The notes under the pieces were generated by a model. The model was not told where the DNA came from. It made no database searches and was given only the letters and a program-made list of their open reading frames with translations. The translations under genes were made by a program, and so were the position numbers. A stretch of DNA of 64,000 bases from Mitsuaria sp. WAJ17 (GTDB lineage Bacteria > Pseudomonadota > Gammaproteobacteria > Burkholderiales > Burkholderiaceae_C): the NCBI RefSeq assembly GCF_014174515.1, contig NZ_JACJUG010000007.1, positions 62,001-126,000 of the forward strand, read 5' to 3'. Shown here piece after piece: positions 62,816-64,000 of this stretch; within the stretch, counting starts at the first letter, position 1; each line of letters begins with the position of its first letter.

Positions 62816-63218
62816 GGTCCGTCTCCTCATTGAATGCGAGACCGCATGCTCGGAGGCCCACATTGCAGGGACGTTGCGCGCAGTTTGAGCGCCCGGAAAC
62901 ACTCGAAAGCAGACGTATCAGCCTCCGCACCGCCGCAGGCAAGCTCATCCACGCCAGCTGTGGACAAGTGTGTGGGCTGTGCGGTGAGGGCGGTGCCAAG
63001 CCCTTGATTCACAAGGCTCGGACAGACTTTGCCTATTTTTTACGCAGGAGTGAGGCCTGCCTCGTGCCGGCCTGCCAGGGACTCAGCGGCTGCAAGGCCG
63101 CGCCGGGCACACCGCCCCGCTGAGCCACCGGCCGCTGCCGGCTGGGGCGGCGCCCCTGCGACCCGCGCTCCTGGGCCTGCAACCGGGGGCGTTGTCAGCA
63201 CGCTGGCGAGCCCACCTC
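62816..63218. other. Long gap upstream of groES with no gene seen
   Basis: About 400 bases between the divergent hydrolase and groES genes. Open frames here are short with no domain or credible RBS. A T-rich TATTTTTTACG (around 63031) and G+C-rich inverted repeats are the only features. The promoter and CIRCE operator at its right edge are listed separately. Confidence 0.6.
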
Positions 63219-63246
63219 TTGAAACGCCGCGGGTCATCCCTATAAT
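63219..63246 (+). promoter_or_regulatory. groESL promoter (sigma-70 / heat-shock type)
   Basis: TTGAAA (63219) and TATAAT (63241) are separated by 16 bases. CTTGAAA and CCCTATAAT also overlap the heat-shock sigma-32 consensus, so both sigma factors may use it. Start would lie close to the CIRCE element. Confidence 0.85.
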
Positions 63247-63255
63247 CCTTTCCTG

Positions 63256-63282
63256 CTAGCACTCTTGCACGTCGAGTGCTAA
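63256..63282 (+). promoter_or_regulatory. CIRCE operator (HrcA binding site)
   Basis: CTAGCACTC - N9 - GAGTGCTAA matches the CIRCE inverted repeat TTAGCACTC-N9-GAGTGCTAA with a single mismatch in the first base. It should mediate HrcA repression of groESL. Confidence 0.95.
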
Positions 63283-63388
63283 CAACCCGGCCGAAGTTCA
63301 GCTGCAGCCGGTTTGTCCTGATGTGATGGCCTGCCGCCCTCCTGGCGTTCGGCCTGCAACGACCCAAGACTCTCAGCAAGGAGAAGTG

Positions 63389-63679
63389 ATGAAACTGCGT
63401 CCTCTGCACGATCGCGTGATCGTTAAGCGCCTCGAAAACGAAACCAAGACGGCCTCCGGCATCGTCCTGCCCGACAACGCCGCTGAAAAGCCCGACCAGG
63501 GTGAAGTGCTGGCCGTGGGTCCTGGCAAGCGCAATGACAAGGGCGACTTCGTGGCCCTGAACGTGGCCGTGGGCGACCGCGTGCTGTTCGGCAAGTACTC
63601 GGGCCAGTCCGTCAAGGTCGATGGCGAGGAACTGCTCGTGATGCGCGAAGAAGACCTCTTCGCCGTCGTCGCCAAGTAA
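63389..63679 (+). CDS. groES: Co-chaperonin GroES
   Basis: 96 aa lid of the GroEL chamber. [15 protein letters not shown], the mobile loop [21 protein letters not shown], and [29 protein letters not shown] are conserved. AAGGAG lies 5 bases before the ATG; an upstream frame extension is not GroES-like. Controlled by the promoter and CIRCE upstream. Confidence 0.99.
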   Translation: MKLRPLHDRVIVKRLENETKTASGIVLPDNAAEKPDQGEVLAVGPGKRNDKGDFVALNVAVGDRVLFGKYSGQSVKVDGEELLVMREEDLFAVVAK

Positions 63680-63685
63680 AGCTAC

Positions 63686-64000
<315 letters not shown>

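Noticed and set aside
62830..63123. A 97-codon plus-strand frame upstream of groES.
   Set aside because: No RBS, no domain, unusual Arg/Cys/Pro composition; it looks like a chance frame in a regulatory gap.

Overview
The window is high in G+C (about 70% by eye), densely coding, and looks like a chromosomal segment from a betaproteobacterium of the order Burkholderiales. It resembles the Roseateles/Rubrivivax/Leptothrix side of that order more than Burkholderia itself. The evidence is gene order (ispE - tRNA-Gln - prs - rplY - pth; the his cluster with rsmD and coaD; ABC transporter - bolA - hisG; groES-groEL with CIRCE), protein sequence style and ATGA-type gene overlaps. This is an inference; no phylogenetic marker was searched.

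Layout. (1) 1-9.7 kb is core housekeeping: mutY and mutM (minus strand), then on the plus strand a TPR protein, lolB, ispE, tRNA-Gln(TTG), prs, rplY, an AhpD-like protein, pth and a small exported protein. (2) 9.97-35.2 kb is a large cobalamin region. An AdoCbl riboswitch with a downstream intrinsic terminator precedes btuB. A near-continuous operon follows: cobU, btuFCD, cbiA, an ExbB-like channel gene, a DUF2149 gene, an exported CobN-like protein, a second TonB-dependent receptor, bluB, cobO, cbiB, cobD, cobQ, a BtuF-like protein without a signal peptide, and cobT. An HD-GYP regulator and a sensor kinase come next, then cobS and cobC. Salmonella-style names are used for cbiB, cobD, cobS and cobC. 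(3) 35.2-47.4 kb is one long minus-strand block: ABC transporter pair, bolA, hisG, hisD, a chemoreceptor, an antitoxin-toxin pair, hisC, hisB, hisH, hisA, hisF, rsmD, coaD and a ferredoxin. (4) 47.5-55.1 kb holds a TetR regulator, small TPR and exported proteins, a wax-ester/triacylglycerol synthase beside an acyl-CoA-binding protein and a PHA-system protein, a lipoprotein peptidase and a molybdopterin oxidoreductase. (5) 55.2-64 kb holds a periplasmic binding protein, an M20 amidohydrolase, a DUF1415 protein, an isochorismatase-family hydrolase with a GlxA-type regulator, gshA, an exported alpha/beta hydrolase, and groES plus the first codons of groEL.

How the parts work together. The cobalamin block covers uptake (two TonB-dependent receptors, BtuFCD), adenosylation (CobO), amidation (CbiA, CobQ), side-chain attachment (CobD, CbiB), nucleotide-loop assembly (CobU, CobT, CobS, CobC) and lower-ligand synthesis (BluB). 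No corrin-ring methyltransferase or ring-contraction gene is in the window. The most interesting part is 17.2-24.1 kb: a CobN-type chelatase homologue with a signal peptide and a C-terminal membrane anchor, encoded with an ExbB-like and a DUF2149 membrane protein and a TonB-dependent receptor. This looks like an envelope-located tetrapyrrole-processing machine, analogous to the HmuS-type systems of Bacteroidota, placed inside a B12 regulon. Other points of note are a his operon split by a chemoreceptor and a toxin-antitoxin module, a low-G+C insertion in ispE with a possible internal promoter, a dispersed 14-base word, and paired hairpin repeats.
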